NCBI RefSeq assembly: GCF_005311025.1
Contig: NZ_CP031747.1
Location: forward strand, 1,980,944-2,044,943
Origin: Alcaligenes faecalis
GTDB lineage: Bacteria; Pseudomonadota; Gammaproteobacteria; Burkholderiales; Burkholderiaceae_B
Direction of reading: 5' to 3'
DNA: 64,000 bases
Shown: in pieces, positions 50,642-59,268 of the stretch
Position numbering within the stretch: the stretch's first letter is position 1
Layout: each line of letters opens with the position of its first letter
Program-made: the position numbers and the translations under genes
Notes under the pieces: generated by a model
Told to the model about the DNA's origin: nothing
The model's database searches: none
What the model saw: only the letters and a program-made list of their open reading frames with translations

Positions 50642-51354
50642 GCACAGCGCTGAACATCTCCGGCCTGCATGCACGCTACGACCGTGCCGACATTCTGCAA
50701 GAAATTTCGCTGGATATCCCCGCCGGGCAAAGTGTGGCCCTGCTGGGCCGCAACGGCGCCGGAAAAACCAGCCTGCTGCACTGCCTGTTCAATATGGGCC
50801 CGCAGTGGAGCGGACAAATCAATGTGCACGGGAAAAACATTGCAGGTTGGCCCACGCACAAAATCGCCCTGCTGGGCATGGCTTTGGTGCCACAAGGCCG
50901 GGGCCGTTTCCCAACGCTGACCGTGCAGGAAAGCCTGCGTTTGGCCGGGCTGGCACGACGTCCGCGCTCGGATGATCGTTGGACGCTGAACAGCATCTAC
51001 GAAGCCATGCCGCGTCTGTATGAACGCCGCCAGTCCTCCTGCTCCGCCTTGAGCGGTGGCGAACGACAATTGCTGGCACTGGCCCGTGCGCTGCTGACGC
51101 AGTCCTCCATTATTGTTCTGGACGAACCCAGCGAAGGCCTGGCTCCCATGACGATTCAGGACACCTTGCTGCCGCAGCTGCAAACGCTGAACGAGCAAGG
51201 TATTACCGTACTGATCGCCGAACAGAATTTAAGTCTGGCTCTGCAGTTGGCCGAACGCGCTTTGTTATTGGGTAATGGTCAACTGGTGTATGACGGCCCT
51301 GCCGAGCAACTGCGCCAGGACGCCGCCCTTTTGCAACGCCATTTGGGACTTTGA
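50638..51354 (+). CDS. LIV-type ABC ATPase, LivF class
   Basis: 238 residues, ATGA overlap. Walker A GRNGAGKTS (about 38-46), Q-loop MALVPQGRGRFPTLTVQESLRLA (LivF-type), signature LSGGERQLLALARAL, Walker B IIVLDEPSEGLAPMT and switch LIAEQNLSLALQLAERALLL. It completes the five-gene HAAT importer, one base before the PPTase gene. Confidence 0.93.
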   Translation: MSTALNISGLHARYDRADILQEISLDIPAGQSVALLGRNGAGKTSLLHCLFNMGPQWSGQINVHGKNIAGWPTHKIALLGMALVPQGRGRFPTLTVQESLRLAGLARRPRSDDRWTLNSIYEAMPRLYERRQSSCSALSGGERQLLALARALLTQSSIIVLDEPSEGLAPMTIQDTLLPQLQTLNEQGITVLIAEQNLSLALQLAERALLLGNGQLVYDGPAEQLRQDAALLQRHLGL

Positions 51355-51355
51355 C

Positions 51356-52042
51356 ATGCTGTCTGTATACAGTTTGTCGCTTCCCTTGCCCGCTGGTATG
51401 GAATCCTGGTTACGAAACCAGGTTCCCGACCATACCTTGGCGGTGATTGCCCGTCGCAGACAGCAGTCGGACCAGCATTTAAGCCTGCTAGCCCACGGTG
51501 CGCTGCGCCATTTTCTGGCGCCCTTGCTGGGCTGCACGCCGCGCGCCGTTCCCATCACCCATCTGGAGCATGGCAAGCCCGTGCTGGATCTGGACGATGC
51601 CGATCTGCACTTTAGCCTGTCACACAGCGGCGAGCGTGTGCTGATTGGAATTGCCAACCGAACTATAGGCGTAGACATCGAGGCCATGCGCCTGCCCGTC
51701 AAACCAGGGCTGGTCGAACATTGCAGTGTGCCGTCCGAGCGTTTCTGGCTAAAGAGCGATCTGGACTTCTACGCGCTTTGGTGTGGCAAAGAGGCCGCCC
51801 TGAAACATGCAGGCACGGGTTTTCATATTCAGCCTCAAGAATTATCCTTGGACGGTCACCCAGATCATGGATGCACCGTACAATCCCCCCATCCCATCTT
51901 GCAAGGTTTGGTGGTGCACAGTCACCGGCCGGTGGAAAACTATGCCGCCGCCATCTGCCTGAACACCCCCTTTGCTCCGTGGACAGTCAGCTTTTTGGAC
52001 AGCGCTCAACTGCCTGACACCAAGCTGACTGAGCACGAGTAA
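51356..52042 (+). CDS. 4'-Phosphopantetheinyl transferase, Sfp/EntD type
   Basis: 228 residues from the ATG at 51356, one base after the LivF-type stop. Sfp-type motifs: LHFSLSHSGERVLIGIANRTIGVDIEAM (the G-V-D-I-E metal site, about residue 107) and FYALWCGKEAALKHAGTGF (W-x-x-K-E-A, about 143). It would transfer phosphopantetheine to the aryl carrier protein (53727) and the carrier domain of the synthetase (Ser about 989), as EntD does in enterobactin synthesis. The 42 bases after it hold a second Fur-like box before entE. Confidence 0.9.
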   Translation: MLSVYSLSLPLPAGMESWLRNQVPDHTLAVIARRRQQSDQHLSLLAHGALRHFLAPLLGCTPRAVPITHLEHGKPVLDLDDADLHFSLSHSGERVLIGIANRTIGVDIEAMRLPVKPGLVEHCSVPSERFWLKSDLDFYALWCGKEAALKHAGTGFHIQPQELSLDGHPDHGCTVQSPHPILQGLVVHSHRPVENYAAAICLNTPFAPWTVSFLDSAQLPDTKLTEHE

Positions 52043-52064
52043 ATCTGACAAGCCTACTTATTTA

Positions 52065-52083
52065 TGTAATAGTTCTCATTACC
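52065..52083. promoter_or_regulatory. Fur-box-like site directly before entE
   Basis: TGTAATAGTTCTCATTACC matches the Fur consensus at about 12 of 19 positions, with the TCATTA half intact. It ends immediately before the ATG at 52084, so bound Fur would also block translation start region access for polymerase. Suggests an internal iron-regulated promoter for the biosynthetic genes. Confidence 0.45.
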
Positions 52084-53724
52084 ATGATGAAATCTATTCC
52101 TGTTGAACAAATTTGGCCTGACGCTTTTGCCCAGCGATACCGCGATGCTGGACACTGGCAAGGGGAAACTTTTGGCGCTTTGCTGCGCACGCGCGCGCAA
52201 AACCACCCGGAACGCGAAGCCATTGTTGGCGGCTCCCAGCGCTGGACCTATGGCGCGCTGGACCAGTACGCCAGTCAGATCGCGGCGGGCCTGCTGCAAG
52301 CCGGTCTGCGCAAGGGCGACCGCGTCCTGGTGCACCTGCCCAACATCCCTGAGTTTGTCAGTGTGATCTTTGGTCTGTTCCGTGCCGGTCTTTTGCCCGT
52401 GTACGTCCTGCCTGCGCACCGCATCACCGAAGTCGAACACTTTGCCAATACTGCTCAAGCGCGCGCCTATATTGGTGTGGACGCTCATGCCGGTTTTGAC
52501 TACCTGCCTTTGGTGCGCGAACTGCGTGAACGCTGCCCGCAGGTCGAGCAGGTTTACATCGTGGGCGACGCACAAGAATTTACGTCCCTGGCCCAGTTGC
52601 AAAGCAGCGCTGCCAATGTAGACGTACCCGTATCGGCGGCCCAGCCTTCCGAAGTGGCGTTCCTGCAAATCTCGGGGGGCAGCACCGGCTTGTCCAAGCT
52701 GATCCCCCGCACGCACGACGACTACATCTACACCTTGCGCGAGAGCGCCAAGATTGCCGGACTGGACGAGAACAGTGTGTTTCTGGGCGCTTTGCCCATT
52801 GCCCACAACTTTCCCATGAGTTCACCCGGTTTTCTGGGTGCACTGTACGCCGGAGCCAAAGTGGTGCTGAGCCCCGCCCCCAGCCCGGACGTTTGCTTTG
52901 AACTGATCGAGCGCGAAGGCGTAACCGACACCAGTCTGGTCCCCCCGCTGCTGATGCTGTGGATGGATGCAGCCACCAAGACCGATGCCAAGCTGGATTC
53001 GTTGAAAGTAATCCAGGTGGGTGGTGCCAAATTGAACGCCGAAGCGGCCAAGCGTGTGCGTCCCACTCTGGGTGTGACCTTGCAGCAGGTGTTCGGCATG
53101 GCCGAAGGTCTGGTGAACTACACCCGCCTGGACGATCCCGAGGACACCATCATCAACACACAGGGCCGTCCCATCAGCCCGGACGATGAAATCCTGATCG
53201 TGGACGACAACGGCAATCCGGTCGTCCCTGGGGAAACCGGCTATCTGCTGACACGGGGTCCTTACACGATCCGTGCCTACCACAACAACCCCGCGGCCAA
53301 TGCCCGCTCCTTTACCGAGGACGGCTTCTATCGCACAGGCGACGTGGTACGCATGACGCCCGAAGGCTACTTGATGGTTCAGGGCCGTGCCACTGACCAC
53401 ATCAACCGCGCTGGCGAGAAAATCTCCGCCGAGGAAATTGAAGATCATCTGCTGGCTCACCCGCAGGTCTTTGATGCTGCCGTGGTATCGGTGCCCGACG
53501 AGTTTCTGGGCGAGCGCAGCTGCGCTTTCATCATCCCCAAGGATGACAAGCCCCGCGCGATTGAACTGAAGAAATGGATACGCAGCCGCGGTTTGGCCGA
53601 CTTCAAAGTGCCGGATCAAATCGTGTTTGTGGACCGTTTCATGGAAACTGCGGCCCTGAAGATCAGCCGCAAGGAATTGCGCGCCCAACTGCGCGAACAA
53701 CTCGAAAACACAACGCAAGAATAA
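52084..53724 (+). CDS. entE: 2,3-Dihydroxybenzoate-AMP ligase (EntE/DhbE)
   Basis: 546 residues, standard for EntE. The start IPVEQIWPDAFAQRYRDAGHWQGETF is the EntE/DhbE/YbtE opening. Adenylation motifs: LQISGGSTGLSKLIPRTHDDYIY (A3), GALPIAHNFPMSSPGFLGAL (with the aryl-acid pocket Asn, H-N-F-P-M-S-S-P, typical of DHB activation), QQVFGMAEGLVNYTRLDDP (A5) and YRTGDVVRMTPEGYLMVQGRATDHINRAGEKISAEEIE (A7/A8). It activates 2,3-DHB with ATP and loads it on an aryl carrier protein. The free carrier gene follows by 2 bases. Confidence 0.95.
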   Translation: MMKSIPVEQIWPDAFAQRYRDAGHWQGETFGALLRTRAQNHPEREAIVGGSQRWTYGALDQYASQIAAGLLQAGLRKGDRVLVHLPNIPEFVSVIFGLFRAGLLPVYVLPAHRITEVEHFANTAQARAYIGVDAHAGFDYLPLVRELRERCPQVEQVYIVGDAQEFTSLAQLQSSAANVDVPVSAAQPSEVAFLQISGGSTGLSKLIPRTHDDYIYTLRESAKIAGLDENSVFLGALPIAHNFPMSSPGFLGALYAGAKVVLSPAPSPDVCFELIEREGVTDTSLVPPLLMLWMDAATKTDAKLDSLKVIQVGGAKLNAEAAKRVRPTLGVTLQQVFGMAEGLVNYTRLDDPEDTIINTQGRPISPDDEILIVDDNGNPVVPGETGYLLTRGPYTIRAYHNNPAANARSFTEDGFYRTGDVVRMTPEGYLMVQGRATDHINRAGEKISAEEIEDHLLAHPQVFDAAVVSVPDEFLGERSCAFIIPKDDKPRAIELKKWIRSRGLADFKVPDQIVFVDRFMETAALKISRKELRAQLREQLENTTQE

Positions 53725-53726
53725 TC

Positions 53727-53972
53727 ATGAGTACTGCACTTACCCTGGAACGCATGCGCGCAGATATTGCCGCCATGTTGCATGAAGACCCCCAGGACAT
53801 TCTGGATGATGACAATCTGATCGACCTGGGTCTGGACTCCATGCGCGTCATGACCCTGGCCACCCGCTGGCGCGAAGCTGGCGCTCCTATCGAGTTTTCC
53901 GAGATGGCCTCGGTGGTCACCTTGGGCCAGTGGTGGTCCCTGATCGAACGCGCCCAACAAAACGGCCGTTGA
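53727..53972 (+). CDS. Free-standing aryl carrier protein (EntB C-terminal/ArCP-like)
   Basis: 81 residues from the ATG at 53727. One PCP/ACP domain: LERMRADIAAMLHEDPQDILDDDNLIDLGLDSMRVMTLATRWREAG, with the phosphopantetheine serine in DLGLDSMRVM (about residue 38). In E. coli this domain is the C-terminal third of EntB; here the isochorismatase (61956) lacks it and the carrier is separate. It takes the 2,3-DHB group from EntE and presents it to the condensation domain of the synthetase that starts 21 bases later. Confidence 0.92.
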   Translation: MSTALTLERMRADIAAMLHEDPQDILDDDNLIDLGLDSMRVMTLATRWREAGAPIEFSEMASVVTLGQWWSLIERAQQNGR

Positions 53973-53993
53973 TTTTCTTACTGCAACACGCTT

Positions 53994-56900
53994 ATGTTTA
54001 GCTCCCCTTCCGAACTGCCATTGCGCCCCCTGACCGAAGCACAAGAAGGTCTGTGGTACGCCCAGCGTTTGGACCCGCTCAACCCGATTTTCAATACCGG
54101 GCACTGCACGCATATCCATTCGGCGCTGGACACCGCGCTGTTTGCGCAAGCCATCAATCTGACGCTGACCGAAGCCGATGCCTTGACCTTGCGCATGGTG
54201 GACACGCCAGACGGCCCGGCCCAGTACCTGCGCCCGCAAGAGCCCATTCAACTGGAAATTGTGGACCTGTCTGCCCACGCAGACGGGGCCGAACAAGCCC
54301 AAGCCCAGCTGATGGCAGACCTGCGCACACCGCTGGACCCAACCGTTGCGCCACTGGCACGACACATCCTGTTTGTACTGGGGCCCAAGCACCATCTTTG
54401 GTATCAGCGTATCCATCACCTGGCCGCTGACGGCTATGGCATGGCGCTGATCGAGACGCGAGTGGTCAAGCTCTACAAGGCGCTGCTCAGTGGCCGTGAA
54501 GATCATGGGCATAAGCTGGAATCGTTCACCCTTTTGCAGGATGACGATCAAAGCTATCGGAATAGCGAGCGCCGCAGCAAGGACAGACAGTTCTGGCTGG
54601 ACACATTAAGCGATGCAGAACCCGCCCAAAGCCTGAGCGAATCCCAGGCTTTGAGCGATCATCATTTCCTGCTGGCACGCAGCGCCGTCAAGCCCGAACT
54701 GACAGCCAGCCTGCAAGCATTGGCACAAAGCAGCGACATCAGCTGGCCAGACATTCTGACGGGCCTGACCGCCGCCTATGTGCGCCGTCACACCCGCCAG
54801 GACGAATGCACGGTGGGCGTGCCCTGGATGGGCCGTCTGGGCCATATCAGTGCCCGTATCGTCTCCACCGTCATGAACGTGGCTCCGCTGCGTTTGCAGA
54901 TCGACGAATCCCAGCCGTTGAATCAGTACCTGATCCAAGTTTCCAAGGCTCTGCGTCAGGCACGTCGTCATGGCCGCTACCGTAGTGAACAACTGCGCCG
55001 TGATCTGGGTTTGCTGGGTGGCATGCGCCGCCTGCACGGCCCCATCATCAACGTGCTGCCGTTCGATGCGCCCTACGAACAAGCGGGCCTGACCGCCAGC
55101 CAGACCGTGCTGTGCGCTGGCCCCGTGGAAGACTTGAACTTCACCTTCCGCGCCCAACCCGATGCCAGTGGCTTGCGTCTGGAAGTGGAAGCCAACCCGC
55201 GTCTGTACACCGACGCACAGATTCAAACCCATCTGGTCCGTCTGGAGCAGTTCCTGCTGCGCGCTTTGCAGGCTGAAACCCTGTCTGCCGTGCCGACCTT
55301 GACGGATGCCGAACACCACCACTGGATTGAGACCGTCAACCAGACTGCTCACCCGGTCCCTGAAACAACGCTATGGGCACTGATCCACGCCCAGTTGCAG
55401 GCTCACCCGGAACAAAGTGGCCTGGAATTTGAGGGCAAGAAGCTCAGCTACGCCCAGATCAACGAACAAACCGCCAATCTGGCCGCGCAACTGCGTCTGG
55501 CCGGTGTGCAGACCGGCGATATTGTCGCCGTGGCCCTGCCTCGTTCGCTGGAGCTGGTGCTGTCCTTGCTGGCTATTCACCGTGCTGGTGCTGCCTACTT
55601 GCCGCTGGATCTGGACCAGCCTGCCGATCGCCTGAACACCATCTTGCAGGCCGCTCAACCGCGACTGCTGGTCGGCCAGCCCGGTTGCACGCTCAATGCC
55701 TCTTTGCTGGTCCCGCAGCCTGAACAAACCTGCAGTGCCCCAGACTGGGCCGCCGCCGGTCCGCACGATCCTTCCTACCTGATCTACACCTCCGGCTCTA
55801 CCGGCACACCCAAAGGCGTGCTGGTTAACCACGACGCCATCGTCAATCGTCTGGTATGGATGCAGACGCACTACAGCATTGGTGCCGGTGATCGAATTTT
55901 GCAGAAAACCCCGGCCACGTTTGACGTGTCGGTGTGGGAGTTCTTCCTGCCCTTCCTGTCAGGTGCAACCTTGGTCGTCGCCCCACCACAAGCACACCGC
56001 GATCCGGCTCATATTGCCCGCCTGATGCGCGAACAAAGCATCACAGTGCTGCACTTTGTGCCCTCCATGCTCAGCGCCTTCCTGGATGAGCCTGCCGCTC
56101 GTGGACTGGCTCCGCGTCTGGTGTTTTGCAGTGGTGAAGAACTGTCGGCCGCTACCCGCGACCGCTTCCATTCTCTGCTGAACGCCGAGCTGCACAATCT
56201 GTACGGCCCAACCGAAGCCGCCGTGGACGTGTCCTACTGGCCTGCGTCGCGGGATGACCAATCCCAGCCTGTGCCCATCGGTTTCCCCGTATGGAACACC
56301 GCCCTGTACATTCTGGACGAGCAGTTGCAACCTGTACCGCCCGGCGTGGCCGGTCATCTTTACCTGGCTGGCCGACAGTTGGCGCAAGGCTACTGGGGCC
56401 GCCCGGACCTGACTGAAGAACGCTTTGTGCCCGACCCTTACGCCCTGCATGGCCACCGCATGTACGCCACTGGCGATGTGGCCCGCTGGCGTGAAGATGG
56501 CGCGGTTATTTTCCTGGGCCGCTCCGATCACCAGATCAAACTGCGCGGTCAACGTATCGAGCTGGGTGAAATTGAAGCCTTGCTGGCGCGTCACCCCGAT
56601 GTGGCCCACGTAGCCGTGATTGCCCGTGAAGACATACCCGGTCAAATGGCGATTGTGGCTTACTGGGTACCGCAAGCAGGCAGCCAGTGCACGGACAACA
56701 CGCTGGCCGCTTATGTAGGCGAGCACTTGCCGTCCTACATGGTGCCCAGCGCCTGGATCAGCCTGGATGCCCTGCCGGTGACAGCCAACGGCAAGCTGGA
56801 CCGCAAGGCGCTGCCCGTTCCTGCCTTGCAGGCCCGCTCGGCAGGCTTGCCGCTGGACGGTGCCACTCAGCACCAAATCGCCGCCGCTTTCGCCACCGTG

Positions 56901-57917
56901 CTGGAAAGCAGCGAAGCGTTTTACGCCGACGACGACTTCTTCGCCCTGGGCGGACACTCGCTGCTAGCTGCCAAACTGGCCTTGATACTGCGCGAAGCAC
57001 GCGGTCAGGCCGTATCAATTGGCACTATTTTTGAATACCCCACTATTGCCCGTCTGGCCAAACATCTGGATCAGTCTGGCAGCGCAGCAGCCGATGGTTT
57101 TGGTCCCATCATCGCCTTGCGTCCGGGGCTGAACGATCAGCCCGCGCTGTTTGTGGTTCACCCGGCCGGTGGTTTGTCCTGGTGCTATGGGGCACTGGCA
57201 CGTCACCTGCCTGCCGGCCGCGCTGTTTATGGCTTGCAAGCCAGTGTGCTGTCTGACGCCTCGCTGGGTCTGGATGGCAGCCTGGATGCCATGGCCAAGG
57301 TGTATGTGGATCGTATCGAGCAAGTTCAAGCACAAGGCCCCTACCATCTGGCAGGCTGGTCCGTGGGCGGCATTATTGCTCAGGCCATGGCCGTGGAGCT
57401 GCGTCGTCGCGGTCAACTGGTAGGCATGTTGTCCTTGCTGGACGCCTATCCCAGCGACGCGTGGCGCAACGAACCGGCCCCCGAGCCCAATGCCATCTAC
57501 AAGGCGCTGCTGCATATTGCGGGCCACGACCCAGATAGCTTGCCCGACGTTTCCCTGACCCGTCAGGGTGTGGTGGACTTCCTCAAGCGCAGCGGTCACC
57601 CGCTGGCCGAGCTGCCCGACACGCGTCTGGACAGCGTATTTCAGGTGGTGGAGAACAATAACCGCCTGGTGCGCCTGTACGAACATCACGTCTATGACGG
57701 CCCCATGCTTTATTTCCGCGCGGCGCTGGATCACGCCGGCACACAATTGCATCCCGATTTGTGGAAGCCCTATGCAGGGCAACTGGACGTGCATGACATT
57801 GCCTCCTTGCACGCGCATTTGACCGGTACTGAAGCCGTGGCCATCATGGCCCCGCTGATGGACTCGGCCATGGCTTTTGCCGAACAGGCACAAGCCCAAC
57901 CTGAACTCGATGTATAA
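53994..57917 (+). CDS. entF: Enterobactin-type nonribosomal peptide synthetase, C-A-T-TE (EntF-like)
   Basis: 1307 residues, one module. Condensation domain 1-about 440 with HHLAADG at 141-147. Adenylation domain about 455-960: TSGSTGTPKG near 598, then FDVSVWEFF, HFVPSML, VFCSGEEL and YGPTEAAVDVS. The residues at the Stachelhaus positions read D-V-W-H-F-S-L-V-D, the EntF serine code. Carrier domain with LGGHSLL (Ser about 989). Thioesterase 1060-1307 with GWSVGG (Ser about 1122). It should join DHB to serine and, by the EntF precedent, cyclise or release the trimer. Lengths agree with EntF (about 1290). Confidence 0.94.
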   Translation: MFSSPSELPLRPLTEAQEGLWYAQRLDPLNPIFNTGHCTHIHSALDTALFAQAINLTLTEADALTLRMVDTPDGPAQYLRPQEPIQLEIVDLSAHADGAEQAQAQLMADLRTPLDPTVAPLARHILFVLGPKHHLWYQRIHHLAADGYGMALIETRVVKLYKALLSGREDHGHKLESFTLLQDDDQSYRNSERRSKDRQFWLDTLSDAEPAQSLSESQALSDHHFLLARSAVKPELTASLQALAQSSDISWPDILTGLTAAYVRRHTRQDECTVGVPWMGRLGHISARIVSTVMNVAPLRLQIDESQPLNQYLIQVSKALRQARRHGRYRSEQLRRDLGLLGGMRRLHGPIINVLPFDAPYEQAGLTASQTVLCAGPVEDLNFTFRAQPDASGLRLEVEANPRLYTDAQIQTHLVRLEQFLLRALQAETLSAVPTLTDAEHHHWIETVNQTAHPVPETTLWALIHAQLQAHPEQSGLEFEGKKLSYAQINEQTANLAAQLRLAGVQTGDIVAVALPRSLELVLSLLAIHRAGAAYLPLDLDQPADRLNTILQAAQPRLLVGQPGCTLNASLLVPQPEQTCSAPDWAAAGPHDPSYLIYTSGSTGTPKGVLVNHDAIVNRLVWMQTHYSIGAGDRILQKTPATFDVSVWEFFLPFLSGATLVVAPPQAHRDPAHIARLMREQSITVLHFVPSMLSAFLDEPAARGLAPRLVFCSGEELSAATRDRFHSLLNAELHNLYGPTEAAVDVSYWPASRDDQSQPVPIGFPVWNTALYILDEQLQPVPPGVAGHLYLAGRQLAQGYWGRPDLTEERFVPDPYALHGHRMYATGDVARWREDGAVIFLGRSDHQIKLRGQRIELGEIEALLARHPDVAHVAVIAREDIPGQMAIVAYWVPQAGSQCTDNTLAAYVGEHLPSYMVPSAWISLDALPVTANGKLDRKALPVPALQARSAGLPLDGATQHQIAAAFATVLESSEAFYADDDFFALGGHSLLAAKLALILREARGQAVSIGTIFEYPTIARLAKHLDQSGSAAADGFGPIIALRPGLNDQPALFVVHPAGGLSWCYGALARHLPAGRAVYGLQASVLSDASLGLDGSLDAMAKVYVDRIEQVQAQGPYHLAGWSVGGIIAQAMAVELRRRGQLVGMLSLLDAYPSDAWRNEPAPEPNAIYKALLHIAGHDPDSLPDVSLTRQGVVDFLKRSGHPLAELPDTRLDSVFQVVENNNRLVRLYEHHVYDGPMLYFRAALDHAGTQLHPDLWKPYAGQLDVHDIASLHAHLTGTEAVAIMAPLMDSAMAFAEQAQAQPELDV

Positions 57918-57920
57918 GCC

Positions 57921-59171
57921 ATGTCTGTAAGACGTTTCTTTCTGGATATCTCGCCACTAATCGAAAGTCGAGCATTCCGCTTTGCCTACTTCGCTCGGGC
58001 CGCCACGGTGCTGGTCACCGGCATGTTGATGGTGGCTGCCAGCGTGCAGCTTTATGAGCTGACCAAATCCAGTGTGGCCGTTGCTTTCCTGAATGTATCC
58101 ATGGCCACCCCCATGGTGCTGGCACTGATTGCCGGCGGTGTCTTGTCGGACCGCATGGACAGGCGCAGCCTGATGGTCTGGTCGCGCAGTGTCTACATCA
58201 TCAGCGTGGTGCTGTTCCTGCTCAATACGCTGCTGCCCAACCCGCAGGTCTGGTTGATCTATGTGGCCGCTGCCATTGGTGGTGCGGCAGGCGGGATCAG
58301 CGTCCCGGCCATGATGTCCGCTACCCCGGCACTGGTCGGTCGAGACAAGCTGGCCGCTGCGGCCGCCCTGTCCGGTCTGGCCATGCAGTTGGGCGGTATT
58401 ATCGGCCCCGCACTGGCTGGCGTGTTGATCTCCGGTCCCGGCCTGATTTTCTGCTACGTGATCGTGCTCTGCGGTGTCATCATCACCCCTTTGCTCTTGC
58501 GTGCTCTGCCGCCCTTGCCTCCGCAAGCGGGCAAGCAGCCTCAGAAAAACGCCTTCCAATCCCTGCGTGATGGCCTTGGTTTTGTGGCCAGCCACCCCTT
58601 GCTGCGCGCCCTGTTGCTGATTGATCTGGCTGCCCTGATTCTGGCCACTCCCTTGGCCCTGATGCCCGAGTGGGGCGACACCATTCTGAAAATGGGTGCC
58701 ACCGCCACCGGCTATCTCTACGCCGCTCCGGCCGTCGGTGCCACGCTAGCTGCCTTATCCAGCGGCTGGTGCCGCCAAGTGTCCCGTCCAGGTGCTGCCA
58801 TTGTGATTGCCGTACTGATCTGGGGCCTGGCGGTAGCGGCCCTGTCCCTGCAAGCGACCCTGTGGTGGGCACTGGTTTGCCTGGCCATCATGGGTGCTGC
58901 CGACACCATCTCCAAAATCATGCGTATGGCGCTGGTTCAGCACCACACCCCCGATTACCTGTTGGGCCGTGTCTCCAGCTTGTGGATGACGCAATATTCC
59001 CTGGGCCAGGCCCTGGGCAATATGCAAATGGGTTATCTGTCCCGTCTGCTGGGCCCGGCAGTCGCCGTGGCCGTGGGTGGTTTGGCCTGTGCCGCTGTCG
59101 CTTGCGGTTTCGGCGTGTTCAACCAAGGCCTGCGTTCGGCCAGCAAACAGGATGGCCCACCCAATGCCTGA
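57921..59171 (+). CDS. entS: MFS exporter of the siderophore, EntS-like
   Basis: 416 residues, twelve hydrophobic segments. The start RRFFLDISPLIESRAFRFAYFARAATVLVTGMLMVAASVQLYELTKSSVAVAFLNVSMATPMVLALIAGGVLSDRMDRRSLM matches EntS, quoted here by parts: S-P-L-I-x-S-x-x-F-R and G-x-L-S-D-R-x-D-R-R. It lies 3 bases after entF and would export the catecholate to the periplasm. Terminal part FGVFNQGLRSASKQ is polar. A 97-base gap separates it from the next gene. Confidence 0.9.
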   Translation: MSVRRFFLDISPLIESRAFRFAYFARAATVLVTGMLMVAASVQLYELTKSSVAVAFLNVSMATPMVLALIAGGVLSDRMDRRSLMVWSRSVYIISVVLFLLNTLLPNPQVWLIYVAAAIGGAAGGISVPAMMSATPALVGRDKLAAAAALSGLAMQLGGIIGPALAGVLISGPGLIFCYVIVLCGVIITPLLLRALPPLPPQAGKQPQKNAFQSLRDGLGFVASHPLLRALLLIDLAALILATPLALMPEWGDTILKMGATATGYLYAAPAVGATLAALSSGWCRQVSRPGAAIVIAVLIWGLAVAALSLQATLWWALVCLAIMGAADTISKIMRMALVQHHTPDYLLGRVSSLWMTQYSLGQALGNMQMGYLSRLLGPAVAVAVGGLACAAVACGFGVFNQGLRSASKQDGPPNA

Positions 59172-59268
59172 CATCTCGATTTTGTTCTACCCACGCCTGC
59201 TGCACGCCTGTAGAAAGATCTCCTACATGGACCGTCTTGTCGACCGAACCTTTATTTAGGATTAAAAG

